Below, in pieces: positions 6,329-6,642 of a DNA stretch of 6,642 bases; within the stretch, counting starts at the first letter, position 1, and every line of letters begins with the position of its first letter. A program made the position numbers and the translations under genes. Source of the DNA: Dehalococcoidia bacterium (lineage in GTDB: Bacteria > Chloroflexota > Dehalococcoidia > UBA2979); contig SCTU01000067.1 in NCBI GenBank assembly GCA_004297315.1, positions 1-6,642 of the forward strand, read 5' to 3'. Under the pieces are notes generated by a model. The model worked only from the letters and a program-made list of their open reading frames with translations. It was not told the DNA's origin and did not search any database.

Positions 6329-6642
6329 AGGAGTGGCCTGATGCGACGAGCCATGTGTGGTTGTTCAGGTTATGCCAGTTGTCGGTAGTACCGCTCTGAA
6401 CGAACTCGTTTACTGAATACGCAGAGTCGAACGAGTAACGCGTATCTGCGGAGCCGAAGATGTCTTCGACCAGCGCCCCATGGACCTCAAGCTTGTGGGA
6501 TCCGGTGCCGCTCAGCCGCTTACTGTAAGCGTACCAATACTTGATCTGGGAGCTTGTGTAGTAATAGCCCTGAGACCATTCGACTAGCCAAGAACCCCCA
6601 TCCACCACAAGACTCGGGGAGGGCCCGGCGCCTCCAGACTCG
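6264..6642 (-). CDS. Aromatic-rich, probably exported protein, C-terminal part (cut by window edge)
   Basis: Unrecognised. The frame is open from the right edge to TAA at 6264, with TAG immediately after. The first visible residues ESGGAGPSPSLVVDGGSW look like a linker or a signal-peptide junction rather than a start; a GTG at 6608 would give a 114-aa protein, but I see no signal peptide or ribosome site for it. The last 114 residues contain 11 Tyr, 5 Trp, 7 His, many Ser, no Pro and no internal Met, with runs such as GYYYTSS and KYWYAYSKR and a C-terminal CSGC pair. This composition suits a small beta-rich secreted protein. VDGGSW, YAYSKR and SHKLEV faintly recall lactococcin-972-type bacteriocins, a weak resemblance only. 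The downstream lipoprotein frame overlaps its end, so the two may be linked in expression. Sampled lines are about 45-60% GC. Confidence 0.6.
   Translation of the reverse strand, partial: ESGGAGPSPSLVVDGGSWLVEWSQGYYYTSSQIKYWYAYSKRLSGTGSHKLEVHGALVEDIFGSADTRYSFDSAYSVNEFVQSGTTDNWHNLNNHTWLVASGHSYDHGNDGYIDASCSGCIDQYH

Noticed and set aside
6264..6642. A confident call of the aromatic-rich protein as a lactococcin-972-type bacteriocin
   Set aside because: Only short, low-information similarities are visible, the N-terminus is missing, and the ABC transporter and membrane-protein partners common for that family are not seen in the window.

Overview
The window is a high-GC bacterial chromosome segment. 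Hand-counted 60-base lines give about 75% GC in the nad and transporter genes (positions 1-60 and 3601-3660) and only about 45-60% right of position 5042. Sigma70-like hexamers, NAD synthesis through aspartate and the long NadA form would fit a high-GC phylum such as Actinomycetota, Chloroflexota or Gemmatimonadota. Nothing here fixes the phylum.

Region 1 (1-2818, minus strand) is a de novo NAD operon read right to left: nadA (quinolinate synthase), a hotdog-fold acyl-CoA thioesterase, then nadB (L-aspartate oxidase, cut by the left edge). nadB overlaps the thioesterase by the 4 bases GTGA, so the two are probably translationally coupled. NadB makes iminoaspartate, which NadA condenses with dihydroxyacetone phosphate to quinolinate; nadC would be expected beyond the left edge. 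The region upstream of nadA has a candidate promoter and two perfect palindromes sharing GCGTA/TACGC half-sites. The NadA N-terminus carries a perfect 15-bp tandem repeat (DYKSI, three times).

Region 2 (2819-5041) is a divergent pair: a 14-TM-type DHA2 (EmrB/QacA-like) MFS drug exporter on the minus strand and a MarR-family repressor on the plus strand. Their 111-bp spacer holds a 25-bp inverted repeat that overlaps the predicted -10 of the exporter and the predicted -35 of marR. This is the expected layout for a repressor controlling itself and its efflux pump. The marR start lacks a properly spaced Shine-Dalgarno sequence and may be leaderless.

Region 3 (5042-6642) is lower in GC and I do not recognise its proteins. 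Both genes are on the minus strand, convergent with marR: a Tyr/Trp/His/Ser-rich, probably exported protein cut by the right edge (upstream), then a predicted lipoprotein of up to 352 aa. A 12-bp perfect hairpin just after the stop of the upstream gene lies inside the start of the lipoprotein reading frame. This pair, with its composition shift, is the most likely place for something undescribed in the window.
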